Shown: piece by piece, positions 44,475-54,610 of the stretch
How positions within the stretch are numbered: position 1 is the first letter of the stretch
How the letters are laid out: the number at the start of each line of letters is the position of its first letter
Source: Hofstenia miamia
Lineage: Eukaryota; Xenacoelomorpha; Acoela
Length of the DNA: 64,000 bases
Reading direction: 5' to 3'
Assembly (NCBI GenBank): GCA_004352715.1
Contig: SCFE01000037.1
Coordinates: forward strand, 644,531-708,530
Notes under the pieces: model-generated
The model's database searches: none
Seen by the model: only the letters and a program-made list of their open reading frames with translations
Told to the model about the DNA's origin: nothing
Translations under genes and position numbers: made by a program

Positions 44475-45620
44475 CTAAAACTCAATAGCATTTCTTCTCA
44501 AACATTGCGGTATGTATGACATCGTGTGGCTGAACCAACTTGTACATTTGGCAGCATCAATTACAGACGTAGACTCTTTGATTAATTGCAATATCATGTC
44601 AAAATGGAATTGTCTTAGAGTTCTTCCGTTGAGTGCATCATCCCTAGGTTGGTAAAATTCATTACTACAATCATTAATTCGTGTTTTAAACTCAGCTTTA
44701 ATACAAGAAATGGCATTTTCAGCAATAGACAAAAACGGACTGTCTTTTGGTAACTGTTTTATCTCCAAAATGCCATTCAACTTCTTTTTTCCAATTTGTC
44801 TATAAGCAGGAGTATTATCCAAAATAACATAACCAGGTACTTTAAAAAATGTGTTACTGCTCGCTACTTTTAAAAAATTGAGAAATCTTTTAACAGTCAT
44901 GCATCCATCAAAAATATCAAAGTACACTAAACCTTCTGTTGGTGAAACTGCAATACAAACAGTAATGTTTGGTACTTTTTGTCCACCAATAACACGAAAG
45001 CACGTGTTCGCACTGTAACTTCTGTTTTGGCTTCTTCGCGTATGTATGTTGATTCCAAATTCGTCGACGTATAATTTTTTAGTGCCCATTATTTCAGCAC
45101 TCGTAATCCAATCAGCAAAGTGGAATCGATCTTCAATTACATTTTGGCTGTTTCTTTCAGTAGGCTGATTCCGAATAATCTTAACAGTATACGCCAATCC
45201 ATTTATTGCTCGAGATAATGTCTGCACACTAAAGGTCTTTTTATGTGGAAATTGTAAATGACACTTTATTTGCATTTCTTGGAGTGTTAGGAGTGGGTTC
45301 CTTGACAACTCTTCACACAGAAATTGCCGAATTTCACTATCAATCTTCTGCGAGTGGTTACCACCTCTTGGGAGGTTATATGCTCGTTTTGTGCGGATGA
45401 TATTGTATGCTGAAGATCTATTAACGCCTAAAACTTTCGCAAGTGCAATGAAATCCTCACCGCGGTTATGAGCATCCAAAAGTCGTTCTTTATCTTCATG
45501 AGTAATATTTCGATACGGAGATCTAATGCGTACGTTACTCATGCGATTTTCTTTCATTAAAATTGAACAACATGTGTTTAATTTGCTTGCAAGGAAATCC
45601 TGTGTTGAATTTGCTTGCAC
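44475..45620 (-). CDS. IS630/Tc1-like DDE transposase, intact ORF
   Basis: 381 codons without a stop. Residues about 40-78 form a helix-turn-helix (EDKERLLDAHNRGEDFIALA, then KVLGVNRSSAYNIIR). A second DNA-binding region runs to about 150. The DDE domain has VDEFGINIHTRR (D186), VILDNTPAYR (D268) and PFLSIAENAISCIK (E301), with 32 residues between the last two acids. The ICAV-type strand, PNITVCIAVSPTEGLVYFDI, is typical of the superfamily. The first 20 codons overlap tandem repeats found upstream, so Met22 (45557) or Met27 (45542) is the more likely start. The enzyme would cut and paste its element in the nucleus. Flanking inverted repeats were not identified. Confidence 0.85.
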   Translation of the reverse strand: MQANSTQDFLASKLNTCCSILMKENRMSNVRIRSPYRNITHEDKERLLDAHNRGEDFIALAKVLGVNRSSAYNIIRTKRAYNLPRGGNHSQKIDSEIRQFLCEELSRNPLLTLQEMQIKCHLQFPHKKTFSVQTLSRAINGLAYTVKIIRNQPTERNSQNVIEDRFHFADWITSAEIMGTKKLYVDEFGINIHTRRSQNRSYSANTCFRVIGGQKVPNITVCIAVSPTEGLVYFDIFDGCMTVKRFLNFLKVASSNTFFKVPGYVILDNTPAYRQIGKKKLNGILEIKQLPKDSPFLSIAENAISCIKAEFKTRINDCSNEFYQPRDDALNGRTLRQFHFDMILQLIKESTSVIDAAKCTSWFSHTMSYIPQCLRRNAIEF

Positions 45621-45780
45621 TCTGATTAAATTGCTTTCACGGAGAGAGATTTGTTTAATTTGCTTGCACTTTGTTTAAATTACTTTGAATGAAAGCGTGT
45701 ATTTGATTCGCTTGCATGTTGTCTAAATTGCTCTCACGGAAATACAGTGTCCAGTATGCTTTGTTTAAATTATTTGAGAG
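45567..45780. repeat. tandem TTTGCTTGCA / AAATTGCTTTCACGGA repeats upstream of the transposase
   Basis: Near copies of TTTGCTTGCA start at about 45582, 45610, 45660 and 45708. They alternate with (T)TAAATTGCT(T/C)TCACGGA at about 45626 and 45723, and TTGTTTAAATTA at about 45671 and 45761. This may be the subterminal transposase-binding array or the promoter region of the element. It extends into the 5' end of the ORF. Confidence 0.65.
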
Positions 45781-46134
45781 TTTATTTAATACACCTAAAA
45801 GTTAAAAGTCTTCAAATAATAGAAACCCAATGCAACAATTGTGAATTGCACAGTCGCTTAGAATAATAATTTATTAACAATTTCGATGCCTACCCCCAGT
45901 AAAGTTGGCATTATGGTTTTAATGGTGCAAACCATTTCATATTTAGTTGCTATGGCATTGCACTAGGCCATAGCTACCAAAAATCGGATAATCTGATTCA
46001 TAAATATGTCATATGAAGATACTGTTCATCTTCGATTATCCGAGACAATTGGGACAAAGAAATCGAAAATTTGTCGGGAAAATCGAAAATTGCTTGTTTA
46101 TTTACATAGGATATCAAAACTGAAAATGCCATGA
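45781..46134. other. short intergenic stretch with GGATAATC motifs
   Basis: Contains CGGATAATCTGATTC near 45993 and CGATTATCCGAGAC near 46033, a weak inverted pair. GGATAATC also occurs at about 49833 beyond the P-like gene. Possibly transposon terminal sequence; not resolved. Confidence 0.3.
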
Positions 46135-46260
46135 ATGTTCACAGTTGGTAATTGTTCTAGCAATTACAAATCAAAAGAGGGATGTACAACCGTATACAAT
46201 TTTCCATCTGACCCTAAGCAATGTCAACGTTGGATAGATACATTACCTAACAAAATCATA
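46135..46260 (+). pseudogene. THAP zinc-finger segment
   Basis: Reads MFTVGNCSSNYKSKEGCTTV, YNFPSDPKQCQRWIDTL. THAP domains have C-x-V-x-N-C near the start, then [VY]-x-F-P and a conserved Trp; all are seen except the first Cys, which is Phe (TTC in place of TGC or TGT). A single base change thus removes a zinc ligand. Confidence 0.75.
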
Positions 46261-46604
46261 AGTGCTTATTTTAATATATCTATAATACCTATGCAAATAA
46301 AATGCGAAATTTAATTCGATATTTATTAATGAGTTAATGTAATCGAGTAATTGTCTTTGATAAAATTAAATACTTTATTACTGGGCGAGAACGAAGCAAT
46401 TTGCAAAATTAAAATCAGCAGATTAAACTGCGTATCTAAGCATATTTAATTTATTTTTTAAGAGTTAACTATATGCTGCAACTTCGCCAGCATATTAATA
46501 TAGAAACATTTCAATTCCTATTTAATATTTATCATTGTAAAACTTGTCAATTATGTTCTTAAAATTTTATTTAAAAATACATGTATTAATGCATTGTAAT
46601 TTAG

Positions 46605-46907
46605 AGAGTGACACCACATATTGGAATATGCAGAAAGCACTGCCCTGAAGGTTCATCTTTTGTTAAGATCGAGCGGTACTATCGGCCAAGCGATACACCT
46701 TTAGAATTTCCAGAATTTCCCAAGTCAGTTTTTAAACAAACGGTCCCAACAAAGTTTTATGAATTTACTAAACGTAAAATAACAATTGAACAAAGATATT
46801 CTCTACCAGACGAGATTGCTGCGTTTACATTTGCAGATATTATGCCTGATATTTTATCAGAATTTGTTGATGTTCTGTTGAATAAGCAACGTCATTGGGA
46901 TTACGAG
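46605..46907 (+). pseudogene. P-like transposase, segment after THAP
   Basis: Reads HIGICRKHCPEGSSFVKIER, then YYRPSDTPLEFPEFPKSVF. This matches the ICxKHWP...RPxDPPSxFxxxPxS pattern of P-element-like proteins. The Trp of KHWP is Cys here. It ends in WDYE before a GTAAAA donor. Confidence 0.7.
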
Positions 46908-47414
46908 GTAAAAAATTACAGACTATTCTTGTATTTTTGAGCATTTTTGAATGGAACAACTCATTTAGATATATTCATAAGTCAATATGAAACATGACTT
47001 GCGTAAAAATTGAATAACACGTGCAATATAATTTGAATGCAAAATGAAAACATGCATTATTTCTTGCATTTATAACATAGTTTCTGCAACTTGTACTAGG
47101 TATCTCATCAAAGTGATAATGTTGTTGAAAATCGAATTAACTCAAATCTTGAAGTCGATTATTACAGTAAAAAAGTAAAAGCCTTCCGAAACCACGAGAT
47201 TCGCTATGTCAGACATTTATAAGGATTTCATTGCATTGTGTCGAAGTGGTCACAATTAGATGCAACACATAATTTCTCTCTCAATCACCATTCGCATTTT
47301 TTTCTGAACTTGTTCATCAAAAAAACAGACTCTCTCCAATGCGTGACTTTGATGAACCAAGTGTTTTATTTTTGCTAGATCAGCTTCAACTGTCACAGGT
47401 TCCAAAGAGGCAGA

Positions 47415-47492
47415 AAGTATACATCTTCAGTAATTCAAAAGGCTCTCTTCATTTTCAAGAATCGTTCTGCTTATAATGAAATAGCAAATACC
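47415..47492 (+). pseudogene. P-like transposase, short central segment
   Basis: One frame reads GRKYTSSVIQKALFIFKNRS followed by AYNEI, like the RRYS...LL..A.....S..AY..L block of P-element-like transposases. The surrounding sequence is frameshifted. Confidence 0.5.
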
Positions 47493-47726
47493 ACAAAAAA
47501 TATAACTTTGAAATGTAATATATATATAAAGTTGATATGTTATATCATATATCATATACAAGTATTTTCTTGATTTCAATAATTGTTAATTAATCTCTTA
47601 GTTGAGATCAATTATTTTCCTTCCTCACCCAGATTCACTCAAGCATTATATTGGTGAATTTGATACAATTGAAAGTGAACGAGAGTAGTTAAACACAATT
47701 CAACTGGTACTTAGCAAACTAGAAGG

Positions 47727-48206
47727 ATGTGCCTAATTTTAATTTTCAACGAAATCTTTGTGACTGTTGCATACAGATGTCGAGGTTGTCATTTGATTGG
47801 CATATCTGTTAATGAACCTATGATGTTAGCAAGAACACTTTTATCCTTTATGTTTAAGCCACTCTATGGTTCCCAATCGTTCGTTGTTCGCATGGTGCCA
47901 ATTTACAAGTTAAAGTATGAATTGCTTTATAATTTTTTTATCAAAAATCATTGCAGTGGTCCAAAAGCAAGTGGTCACATTTTGTGTGTGATTGCAGATA
48001 ATTCAGGAACCAATCGCAAAGTATTCGAGACTTTTCAAAATTTACAAAATGTTACAGAAGATCAATATGATATCCAAACGCTCTTTGATCCTGTTCACAT
48101 GCTGAAGTCTCGGCGAAACAGTATCATCAATGAGAAAACTCAGAAGACAAAACTGAAGGTTAGCTTTGAAGAGCGATACATCACTAGAGAATCATTCACG
48201 AATTGA
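47727..48206 (+). pseudogene. P-like transposase, RNase H-like core segment
   Basis: Contains MLARTLLSFMFKPLYGSQSF, VVRMVPIYKLK, HILCVIADNSGTNRKVFETF and LFDPVHMLKSRRNSI. These align with the A-[KR]-x-[VL]-LSFM...YG...V[VR]-x-x-P block, the D-N-x-x-N-R-K-x-F acidic block and the FDPVH-[LM]-LK-x-x-RN block of P-element/THAP9 transposases. The last block is interrupted shortly after by a stop. Confidence 0.8.
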
Positions 48207-48277
48207 TTTTCAAAAGGATTTACAAAAGACATTCAGAATGACATATCTGACAAAATATATCTCTTTTTTGCAAAATT

Positions 48278-48696
48278 TTTAACACCAAAACTGTTGCTGC
48301 ACTTAAATTTTATGGCTATTTGGAAACTGCAGAAATGATTGAATTGATGACTAGAGTGTGGACTACAATTAATGTCAAATGGTCTGAAAAAGGAGTATGA
48401 AGTAATGATGCAGATAGTCAGCCCATTTATGATGTCAGTGATTTTCTTTTAAAATTCCTTAAATAATTTGCAAGATGTTTGGAATGCATGCATGGAGACG
48501 CCTGTTATCATATACACCTGAAACTATTAAATCATCATCCCATACTCTACGTGGTGTTGTTTATTTAGAAAAAAGACTTTTGAATAAAAAACTTGTAAAT
48601 TATGTGCTTTTGGGTTCATTCAAAAGTGATAACCTTGACGGTGAATTGAGTGTCTACAGGCAACTAAGTGGAGGCTGTTACTATATTTCCGCATAA
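48278..48696 (+). pseudogene. P-like transposase, insertion-domain segment
   Basis: NTKTVAALKFYGYLETAEMI and ELMTRVWTTINVKWSEKG match the N-x-K-x-V-x-A-L...T-A-x-x-I...W-x-x-x-N block that follows FDPVH in this family. A stop occurs before SNDADSQPIYD and another before FARCLEC. Reading then changes frame. Confidence 0.65.
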
Positions 48697-48736
48697 CAAG
48701 TACTATATTCAGAATCATTTCGACGGTTAAAACTGG

Positions 48737-49228
48737 ATGAATCTTGTGTCTCCAACAGAAAATGATATAGAATCCATCGATTTTGCTCTACAAATTCTTG
48801 ATGATATTAGCGAAGCTGAGAAATCATCATTATATTATGTCTGTGGATACATTACTTCGCGTGAACAACTGTATGAAGATACAAGTCCTAATCCAATTCC
48901 GGCAACTCATTCTGAATTCGTCGGTCTTGTATCTAGAGGGAAGTTGAAATATCCTAATTCAAATTTAATGCTTTCACAGAATTTACTTTGCCTATTTAAT
49001 ATTGTAGAGAGCAAGTGCTCGAATTATTTAGGTACGTTTTTTATAGTTGCAGCAGAGCATATCAATTGTTCTTATTCGGAATCAGTTCTTCGTCGTTTTG
49101 AAAATATTTTTTTAAAAGGAACTGCAGTACAAGTCAACGAGCTTCATCATCTGCTAGTTATGCTTCAAATAAAAGATGTCAGTGGAAATTTTGCAATTCA
49201 TAAGATTAGTGATTATTACTTTAAATGA
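48737..49228 (+). pseudogene. P-like transposase, C-terminal domain
   Basis: 163-codon open frame with LYYVCGYITSREQL, EFVGLVSRGKLKYPNSNLML and NCSYSESVLRRFENIFLKGT. The Y-[IV]-x-GY...[FV]-x-x-L-[VI]-S-RGKL-x-x-P pattern is the conserved C-terminal region of THAP9/P-element proteins. The block itself is uninterrupted and ends in a natural stop. Confidence 0.75.
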
Positions 49229-52200
49229 GTTATTTACATTTATAATGTTGTCGGCCTCTAAAAAGATATTTAGTGAATTTAATGTTCAGCGTCCTGGGTA
49301 TTATAATCTAGTTGTAATTGTCATGAATTGTGTGCTAAATTGTATCACCTTTTAAACTTAGGGCGATCAGTAACCGTTGAAACAAACGCAAGCATGGACT
49401 AGAAGTATCTGGTATTTATAGAATCTGTTGATTTTTTATTATTCTATTTAGACTTATAACGAACTGAAGTATTTCTCTTTGGTTTTTTTAAATTCTATCT
49501 GTCCCTGAAAAATAGTCTTCATAAACCAAAATGTTACATGAACTTCAGGGCCGGTATCTAATACATAATTTTTTTCCATAATAAATAAAGCAAAAAATCT
49601 GATGAAATACAATATTTTAGTGTTCAGAGTTATTAAAAATAATTACAGGTGGTATACTGAATCACAAAACTACATTTTTGGTGGTAATTGAATAGTGTAT
49701 ATTTTCATATTTGGGTTGGGGTGGTGTGGGTGGGTATATTGCATAAGTACGGAAGATTTGTATTCACATTGCAGTAAAAGACGATGTAAAAGAAACCAAA
49801 ATGTTATAATTCACTATCATTTTAGAGAGTCCGGATAATCTACATGAATGTATTGTATCGGGTCATTATGAAAAACACAAAAGTTTATATTAACTATCAA
49901 ATTTATTTTTGAAAAAAAGCATATATCAAACATCCTTGAGATTTTAAGTGATATCCTGTATTTCTAAATGTTTATTGGCCCACATTTTAGAAACCATCAA
50001 AATGAAGAGATAATTTCAAAAACAAGAATAATTGGTAAAAATAGTCATAGGCAAACAAGAAACATGATTACAAACAAACGATGAAATTGATTTCTTTTAG
50101 TACACATTCTAGGATTATAATATTGAGAATAAAAAGAAATTTCTTATTGAATATTTTAATAAATGGTTCATTATCTTCATTCTACAAAATCAAGTAATCA
50201 ATTACTTATGTTAATTTTAGGCCTCATTTTCAAAAATTACCAATTAAACAATTAATTGCACGCTTATATTTTTTTTCTAAACTTTTTCGCATACAAATGT
50301 ATTGTATAATTCTGAATAAATATATTAACATTTCATTTTGATGGATCAAGCTATACATTTTGCTAAACAACCATAATTAGACATTTCCGACAAATGAATT
50401 GCAACATAGAATGGACATAATGTGAATAATTATATTTGTTACTTCACTAAAGCCAATTAGCCAAGAAATAAACAATAAAGATGAATTGGATAAAATTTCT
50501 CAGCAACTGAAAGATTAGGGGAACGATTACAACCGGACATGCCCTGAAATTCAACTAATTAGTTGACTTAATAAGGAATCTAAAATTTAATTAAATAATG
50601 TTTGGAACCGAATCTGATTTTTCTGCCGCTGATGCATTCAAACAATTTTCATTTGGTTGTATATTTACACAAAGTAGTTGGAGAAAACGGAAAATGCTTA
50701 GATAACAATATCAATTGAACAATAAACAAACATATAAAGTAGAAAACACTCACACTAATCCACAGCATAAAAAGTCGTAAAACTGATTTAATTGTCTTCA
50801 AGCCAGAATCCGACAAAGGAAGAAAAAAGGCCTAAAATATAAATATTATTCAGTTTTTACATAACGAGTGAACAACAATCACACGCTTTGAAAAACCATG
50901 TGGTTTTTTAATTGAAAAAATGGTAACATTAAAATGAAAAGTCTATTTTCTACAAGGTCATGAAATAAGATACATTAACGACAACAATAAAAATATCAAA
51001 CAGAGAGAAAGAGAGAGAATGCGCTCGATGTCCTTGGCTTGAGTTTTGGTTATAGAGAAGTGCAAAAGTGGAACGCAATATTCTAATACCGATCTTAATA
51101 CAGCTATGTAAACGGAGTTTGAAGTAAATTGTGAACTTCGAAAATCTCTTAGATTTTTACAAATTTGCGACTAAAATTTAACTATGTACTTAAATATAAC
51201 ATTTGAAATGAAATAAATGTCCAATCACACATAAATTTCTTTGATATAATTGCTAAAAATGAATATCGATAAAGGAAAAATATCACATACATTAAGAATT
51301 CTCTATATGTTATAAAATTGAACTGTCCCTTGAGCATCCGCAAAAATCTTCATTGAATTTATATGAGACTATATATGTATTTAGAAGAACTAAAATATAT
51401 CGAAATTTGATTAACAAAAATAGAGAAAAGCGTTTACTATTTTCGATTCGGTATGAAGAGAAATTAAAACTTTTAAAAAATCGGAATTTTCAAAGAAAAG
51501 CATAGTAAATCTTCACAGGTTGAAGAAAGTTCATAAAGTGGACCCCAGACGAAAGCCTTCTATCTCCTATTTTTTATTTGTTGATAGAATAACAAACGAA
51601 AGCTTTGGAAATCGACCATATTCGACCAGAATGTTTGTCTACAATATTGTTCTTGCTAATTTGATCAGTTCTTGAGTTATGTCAAAATGTTTTTTTGCAT
51701 GTTCCGATGATATGTTATTGAGAAATCACAGGTGATTAAAATACACTGGCCGATTTGACTCCCTTCTCTATTTTTAGATATAACTCAGAGACCGTATTTT
51801 TAAATAAACTATTTTTACATAACTTTTTGAATTAACTTGTTCTACAAACTTTGACAAAAAATTATGCAGATAGGATCAAGGGTTTCAAAGTTATAGCAAT
51901 TTAAAAGAACATGAAAAACGGACATTTTTTGAGAGCTTCAAAAATAACAATTTTATATGTAAAGGCTATAAATTAAATCCAATTTTCAGCGCAAAATTAA
52001 ATTAAATGTTTATGTTTTATTTACATTATAGGCTTTTCTCTTGATTCATTTTTAGTAGTATTTCTAACATTTTGTGTCAATAATGAGAATTTTACAAAAT
52101 CTACGCATCAAACTAGAATACGAAGTATTCGTGATGAATCTCTAAATTAGAAGTCAAGCATTGCTAGTCTGTTTCATTGGCTTAGCTAAATTTATATGCA

Positions 52201-52242
52201 TACGAAGTCTGCTTATATTATAATTCAAAGAGCAATATTTTT
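49229..52242. other. non-coding stretch
   Basis: 3 kb of AT-rich sequence. A G/T-rich patch (GGGTTGGGGTGGTGTGGGTG) lies at about 49714-49733. No gene recognised. Confidence 0.5.
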
Positions 52243-52246
52243 TTAA

Positions 52247-52951
52247 CCCTAAACGCACTGAGGGGGTCGGATTCGCCCCATGTGGTTTTGTCCATAACTT
52301 GTTAAGGGTCATTGTTGTCAAAAAATATTAGGGTGACAAAAATTTTTGCAGTGGCGAAATCGCTATATATTTTTGTACTGAAATCAGTTTTTATTGGTTT
52401 GTGGTCCCTGGGCCCAATGTAGCAAGAAAATATTGACAAGAAATAGTCTATTTTATAAAACAAGGTGCTGTGGTGAAAATCAATGTCATACTTTCATCGG
52501 GAGAGGGGCCAGGGGTTAAACTGAAACAAGAAAATTATGAAATTTTCATTTGGTGCTATTTTTTAATACAGTAGGACAATAATGACTAATGAACTTAATA
52601 CATATATTATTGTGTTACTTATTTTATTTTTGAAACATAAATCAAGATTATTCCATTGACTATATTTCTAATTTATACATTCATTTTTAGAAATATCAAA
52701 ATTATTAAAATGGCTGCATGATTACGTAATACTGGCTGACCTTGAGTGTATTTTTTATTTTCCTGTTAGAGTAAGTCTTTGAAAATAACCAGAAGGAACT
52801 TGAACAAAGTAAACCGTTTCATTATATTTTTAATGCTCAATTAATCTATGTTCTTTTTCACCATTATTTTTCCAAAAGAATGTGACGTCACAACTTCCTT
52901 TGCATATAAAATCGAAAGCAATGAGTATATTCTTTTGAAAATTGGCCCAAA
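52247..52951. mobile_element. TTAA-type (piggyBac-like) element copy 2, left part
   Basis: TTAA at 52243-52246 followed by CCCTAAACGCACTGAGGGGG. The sequence to 52951 is the inverted counterpart of copy 1, sharing for example the CCCTGGGCCCAATGTAGCA and CATCGGGAGAGGGGCCAGGG blocks. It is interrupted at 52952 by the LTR retrotransposon and resumes at 58045. Confidence 0.8.
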
Positions 52952-53163
52952 TGTGATGAAATGTTGTTGCTTACAGACCTCAGTATGATGTCATGTTTAC
53001 TCTGGTATGACACTACATGTTTTCTGGTGCTTGTGCTTATTTAAGTAACTGTAATTCTCGTATTGCTCATTTTATATTAGTAACAATGTGACTGAAAAGC
53101 TTATAAGAATAAAGCTAATTTATGCTTATTGTATTACTTAGTTGATATTCGGAATTTATCACA
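52952..53163 (+). repeat. 5' LTR (212 bp)
   Basis: Starts TGTGATGAAATG and ends GAATTTATCACA, with short terminal inverted repeats TGTGAT/ATCACA. A TATA-like TTTATATTAG lies at 53071-53080 and AATAAA at 53108-53113. If transcription starts about 25 bases after the TATA-like box, R begins near 53097 and includes the AATAAA. Confidence 0.92.
53071..53113 (+). promoter_or_regulatory. LTR promoter, predicted transcript start and polyadenylation signal
   Basis: TATA-like box at 53071-53080, predicted start near 53097, AATAAA at 53108-53113. The predicted first 17 bases of the RNA (53097-53113, AAGCTTATAAGAATAAA) are the exact complement of the primer-binding region at 53165-53181. Confidence 0.55.
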
Positions 53164-53164
53164 A

Positions 53165-53181
53165 TTTATTCTTATAAGCTT
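53165..53181 (+). promoter_or_regulatory. self-complementary primer-binding site
   Basis: TTTATTCTTATAAGCTT begins one base after the 5' LTR, where a primer-binding site belongs. It does not resemble the TGG-starting complement of a tRNA 3' end. It is perfectly complementary over 17 bases to LTR positions 53097-53113. This is the geometry known from Tf1 of fission yeast, where the RNA's own 5' end primes minus-strand DNA. Confidence 0.65.
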
Positions 53182-53189
53182 AATTCCCA

Positions 53190-53868
53190 ATGTCAACTCC
53201 ACCGCCGGTTACATCGACAACGTTGGATGCTCGGTTGTTCAAGTCAATCCTGCCTGATCGTCCCTCTGAAGCTGAATTTGTGTTGTTGGTCCAGATAATT
53301 TCCAGTTGGTTCAGCATGCTTCTGATTTCGATGCCGCTTTGAATCTTTTGGAGAATCGATTCAAGAAATCATTATGCGACGTTATAGACTACGCTCTAGA
53401 AACCAAGGTCCTCGCGAATCTATCGAGGAATACGTTTCGGCGCTGAAGGTGCTCAAGAACAAATGCGAACTGGAAGATCAAACAGCCTTGGCGTATGGTG
53501 ATGAAATGGTAGCGGATGCCTTTGTTTCTGGACTAAGCAACGATGTCGTGTGTGAACGGTTGCTTGAATCTGATGATCTCAGTTTGGATAAGCGGTATGA
53601 GAAAGCTCTTGCAGTTGAACTTGCCATGAAACATTCTCATGAACTTAATAGTGCTGTAATGACGCAAACCGCTGCTGCTGGTGTTGCTGCTCCAGGTAGT
53701 TCGAAGAAAAGCTGCTCTTATTGTGGTGGAGAAAGTCATCCACGAGCCAAATGTCAAGCTGCTAATGCGAAATGCTACAACTGCAATCGAATTGGTCATT
53801 TTAAGAGCTGTTGCAGGAAGTCAGCAAAGTCTTGGAGTTCTGTTAAGAGGAAACTTCAAATGCGGTAA
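53190..53868 (+). pseudogene. gag polyprotein with two zinc knuckles, frameshifted
   Basis: Likely start ATG at 53190 (MSTPPPVTSTTLDARLFKSI), with frame changes before 53374. The main frame then reads RNQGPRESIEEYVSALKVLK, KCELEDQTALAYGDEMVADA, FVSGL, as in Ty3/gypsy capsid domains. Two CX2CX4HX4C knuckles follow: CSYCGGESHPRAKC and CYNCNRIGHFKSCC. These bind RNA during packaging. Because of the upstream frame breaks, full-length Gag cannot be made without frameshifting. Confidence 0.8.
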
Positions 53869-54085
53869 TTTCCGGAAGCAGTACAGTGGAGCTATCTCTG
53901 GATAGGATTAATACTGTTTGTTTGATAGATACTGGATCTGGTGAGTCTTTCGTGGATCTTTCGTTTGTGAAGAATCATCATTTCAGCTATTCTCCATCTG
54001 CTGATAACGCAGTAATACTCCCCAACAAGCAGAAGGCTGTGGTGTACGGTAGGAGTTAAATGGTAATCAATTCCAGACTCAAATT
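53869..54085 (+). pseudogene. aspartic protease segment
   Basis: Reads VCLIDTGSGESFVDLSFVK with the catalytic DTG at 53938-53946. The frame stops at about 54060 (GRS-stop). The next frame carries MILGMDFLKRHGDI, the usual protease C-terminal motif (ILG-x-D-[FW]-L), so one frame change splits the domain. Confidence 0.75.
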
Positions 54086-54091
54086 AAAATC

Positions 54092-54610
54092 ATGGATCTG
54101 TTTGTTCCAATGATTCTTGGTATGGATTTCCTTAAACGGCATGGTGACATCACGTTGAAATTGCACGGTGATGAAAAAGTGATTCGGCTTGCTTCAGTCA
54201 GTGGAGGCAAAATTCAACCAATCTCTTCATTCGGTGATTCTCTCCCGGCTATTGAATCTCAAAAATCAATCCGAACGAATGGTATTATTACTGAATCTGT
54301 TAGTCCATGGCGTGCTCAGGTGTGTGTAGTGAAGAAGGGTGATAAGAAACATCTTTGCATTGATTACAGCGAAACTGTGAATTTGTTCACAGAGACTGAT
54401 GCATTTCCAGTTTCTGATGCAGAAGAAATGGCGAAGGAAGTTTCAAAGGGGAGATATTTTTCCAAGTTGGATTTGAAAGCTGCTTACCATCATATCCCAA
54501 TTCCTGCGTCAGAACGAAAATTCACTGCATTTGAAGCTGATTGTAAATTGTTTGAGTTTTGTTATTTGCCTTTTGGTTTTCAGCCGATTTATGAACAAGG
54601 TTATTTCTGA
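54092..54610 (+). pseudogene. reverse transcriptase, N-terminal part
   Basis: Contains the protease end (MILGMDFLKRHGD) and RT blocks GIITESVSPWRAQVCVVKKG, LCIDYSETVN, YFSKLDLKAAYHHIPI, FTAFEADCKLFEFCYLPFGF. The LDLK Asp (first metal-binding acid) is present. After PFGF the frame is lost, and the TNAPxxFQ segment normally found there is missing. Confidence 0.85.

Larger units (their letters stand above)
46135..49228 (+). pseudogene. P-element-like THAP transposase, broken
   Basis: Pieces in order match a P-element/THAP9-type transposase: a THAP zinc finger (46135-46260), a linker (46605-46907), a central segment (47415-47492), an RNase H-like core (47727-48180), an insertion domain (48278-48460) and a C-terminal domain (48737-49228). 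There are stops and frame changes between blocks. At least one intron is plausible (acceptor before 46605, donor GAG|GTAAAA at 46908). Such enzymes act in the nucleus and use GTP as cofactor in the Drosophila member. Stops within blocks and a lost zinc ligand show this copy is dead. No P-type terminal repeats were recognised. Confidence 0.8.

Noticed and set aside
53681-53905. Second overlapping frame in gag
   Set aside because: Shadow of the zinc-knuckle region in another frame.
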